From contig CATQJL010000112.1 in the NCBI GenBank assembly GCA_958299035.1, forward strand, positions 6,742,123-6,806,122: DNA of 64,000 bases. The letters run 5' to 3'. Positions 61,574 to 64,000 of the stretch are shown piece by piece. Source of the DNA: Cylicocyclus nassatus (lineage: Eukaryota; Nematoda; Chromadorea; Rhabditida; Strongylidae). The position numbers and the translations under genes are program-made. The notes beneath the pieces were generated by a model. The model was given only the letters and a program-made list of their open reading frames with translations, did no database searches and was not told the origin of the DNA. Position 1 is the stretch's first letter. Each line of letters begins with the position of its first letter.

Positions 61574-62104
61574 TATTTAGAGAATATTATCAGGCGGACA
61601 GAGATGTTGCGGGTTTGCGCAAGCGCTCATCACAAATTTACGGGCGGAGGCAAAGCGCCAATGTGCGGCTGTCGTTTATCTAGCAAGCGGTTATCTTCTG
61701 CAACATTGTGGACGGCAGGCAAAGTTTCAATTGGCTATGTCTTATAGAACGAGAGGTATAATGCAATGCTCGTGCGATAAGCTAATTTTTAACAAGCGAT
61801 CTTCAAGATCTTCAAAGCGCGAGAATTCTTTTAGGATAAAGCTGTGTAGTCAATGTTCACGGTCACCGAAAGATATTATAATTTTGAGACGCGGAATACC
61901 GTGTTTGTGAGCAGCGAGATTTCGGGGAACTGAAGACACATCTGTTCGACTATCACTGAAATCATGAACCCCTCCCCTTAAACTTTTCACAGAAAGATTG
62001 CCAAAAGGTATTTACTTTAGCTAGAACAGCTGTAAGAGCCAGACACTGGCCATTTTACAGCTTTTGTTAGGCAAGAAAATGGCTGCCAGAATAATTCTGA
62101 AGTA

Positions 62105-63037
62105 TTAGGTTGTCCAGAAAATAATGTCGCATGGCATCCTACCGCGACAGAATGACCACAAAAAACAGCGAATGGGATATATTTTGATAGAGCAAGGCAA
62201 GTCCTACAAGGCAGTTTACAAACCTCGGTGGAAATCTTGCTCCACCTGAAACAAAAATGTGCAAATGACTTGTTTATACTTGTAAATAATTAAAATAATT
62301 TTTGAATTTTTCAAAAATTCAAATTAGCCTTGTAAAAAAGTTTTTGTCGGGGGCGTGGGGGTTGAGATCCGCAAAAATTTTGAGAATTTCCCCTAAACCT
62401 TTTTCGGAGTGCGTGGCTAACGTCACGCACCTTCATTCGAAAAAATTTTTGTTGCCGTCCTCCCCCCGAGCGGAAAACCTGGGTACGCCACTAATTCACC
62501 TGTATAGTTTGTGGTATTTTTCCACGGCCTACAGTACGACAAACAAAAATGGGTCGAAAGTGCGAATATGTCGCTTTTTTGGTTTTTTGCAAACAATTTG
62601 GTTTTTCTCGAGAACTAAAGCTTGTATAAAGCTGAAATTTTATGGTTTTAGACCCAAAGCTTCATACTACAAAATTACCTATATGGGAAAAGCTCAGGAT
62701 TGCTTTGACGGAAATATGCCGGGCTTCGTATTCTCAATTCTCAGCCATGGAAGAACCGCGAAAATGTGCATACGAGTGTCTCGTATAGTGAGTCCATGCA
62801 TGAGCAAAGTAGAGATTCCCAGGACTTCTTTGAACGGAGATACGATTTTCTCCTTTTTTTTATCTGTAGTGTCTTATCAAATTCGGCTCCAAACTTCGTG
62901 GCGCAAGGATTCGAGCTTCATTTTGTAGTGCTTGCTCTGATTTATCGGTTGATATCTCATTTATTTACTTTCGTGCGCACCCTACTACGCCATAGCATGA
63001 TAAAACACGATGCGGCATTATTTTTCGGACAACCTAA
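62105..63037. mobile_element. Non-autonomous mariner-type element, 933 bp
   Basis: Ends begin TTAGGTTGTCC(A/G)(A)AAAATAATG, inverted at the two sides, with TA at 62103-62104 and 63038-63039. Related in its ends to 212-1153 and 60869-61573. Open frames inside (up to 208 codons) show no transposase motif. Confidence 0.75.
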
Positions 63038-63151
63038 TACTTTCTCTGACAGCTTCAAACTGAACTTTCAGATGTTTATTTTCTATCGGTTCTTCTGTAT
63101 TTCATATGGAAAAAACCTCAAAATGCTTTTGGCGCTCTTACTGGCAATATT

Positions 63152-63313
63152 AACCGTCACACAGTCTGTGCTTTAGGCATACGCCAGTCAACTATACATG
63201 GCATCGTTTACCGGCTCACAAGTGCAGCATCGAGGACTTTGTCTAAGCGGCGGTATGAAGAAATTGACGTCATCAATTTGCGGATTGACTACGAAGGTGG
63301 CGGAATGCTTTAA
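63152..63313 (+). pseudogene. Possible transposase DNA-binding (HTH) fragment
   Basis: A short frame, NRHTVCALGIRQSTIHGIVY followed by RLTSAASRTLSKRRYEE, reads like the second helix-turn-helix of a mariner/Tc1-type transposase. It is isolated, ends at a stop after 53 codons, and no catalytic domain follows. Confidence 0.25.
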
Positions 63314-64000
63314 AAAATGTTCATTTTCTTTTAGTTCGAGCCTCATCAACCGATCGGCATCGCAGCGCCTCAGAAGACGGTTTCCTATTGCAGTTAGTCG
63401 ACTATGGTCCGCATTTCCTGTGTACTGTCTTGAGATTTCTGGCAAATGCTTCAAACGTACTAATAATAAAAACAGAAGCAAATTGTTTTGTCTGGTTGTC
63501 TGGTTTATCTATAGAGATTTTTGCTTAATTTGATAGCACCAATAAATTTTTTCATCAAATGTGTATTGTTGGCGTGCAGATGTCATTACGCCGAAATGGG
63601 AGCTGTTTTCGCAGCTACAATCATCAGCCAATTTACGAAAACGTAGCGAGCGCGAATCAGTCGCGCTGCCAATAGTCATTCAAATTCTCACAATAAAACG
63701 GAGTTTTCGCATTGGAAAGTCTGCGAGCGGGCGATGGTAAGGAATTAGCGGAGACCAACCACTAAGCGAGCGTTCGGCAAAAATTTGACAAAGTAGCAGC
63801 GATTGTTCTGCAGTTTTCGAATGAAACCGCGCGCGGATACCCGGACATTGACGTGCGGGCTACGACAATTCAGCGAACTATTCTTCCGGTGCCCGCTTGC
63901 ACATGGATCGCATGGCCGCCTGCCCCGGCGATTATCTGAGTGATAATCACCCGATAGCATTTTTCACGCCTGATAATCATTGGGTCGCTAGTATCTTTGA
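63314..64000. other. Right edge, nothing recognised
   Basis: Short frames only; a small inverted motif (GATTATCTGAGTGATAATC) at about 63,929. No gene can be supported. Confidence 0.5.

Noticed and set aside
62302..63176. Frames of 208 and 136 codons as protein genes
   Set aside because: They lie inside or across a mariner-type non-coding element, have low-complexity composition and show no domain.

Overview
The window looks like nuclear DNA of a nematode, most probably a rhabditine/strongylid (clade V) relative of Caenorhabditis. The basis is genes cut into many short exons by introns of about 45-100 nt, splice acceptors of the TTTCAG/TTTTAG type, splice acceptors just upstream of several start codons as expected for spliced-leader trans-splicing, and protein sequences that read as nematode orthologues. 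The species is not identified.

Layout. 1-3,346: a secreted or membrane Ig-like protein on the minus strand, running off the left edge. 3,400-9,400: no gene seen; several inverted-repeat (MITE-like) elements. 9,434-15,474 (+): a ten-exon TMEM26 orthologue with a palindromic Penelope-like fragment in one intron. 15,539-17,965 (-): rps-27, convergent with TMEM26. 18,921-22,425 (+): atp-3 (ATP synthase OSCP) with a 1.5-kb foldback transposon in intron 1. 22,660-48,689 (-): a collinear run of seven housekeeping genes, in transcription order nuo-6, SKIC3 (SKI3/TTC37), pars-1, rpoa-12, pas-1, UTP14 and rpb-6, with gaps of about 190-380 bp where both ends are visible, so a strong candidate operon. 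48,700-64,000: gene-poor and repeat-rich, with a tandem Penelope-like retroelement and many foldback or mariner-type elements.

The host genes serve ribosome biogenesis and translation (UTP14, rps-27, pars-1), RNA polymerases I and II (rpoa-12, rpb-6), RNA decay (SKIC3), protein decay (pas-1) and mitochondrial respiration (nuo-6, atp-3). A young Gypsy-type LTR retrotransposon (29,182-33,921) sits in an intron of UTP14 with identical 5-bp target duplications.

Two places bear on assembly quality. At 35,272-36,226 there is a palindrome whose second arm is an insertion-rich copy of the first; pas-1 lacks its 5' exon(s) and rpoa-12 lacks its 3' end exactly there, which fits an unsplit hairpin long read used as gap filler. 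At 55,671, right after a 500-N gap, lies a perfect copy of a SMART cDNA-synthesis primer.

I did not find a novel gene system. The most informative biology is the candidate operon, and the Penelope-like elements carrying hammerhead-ribozyme-like motifs in both their full-length and palindromic forms.
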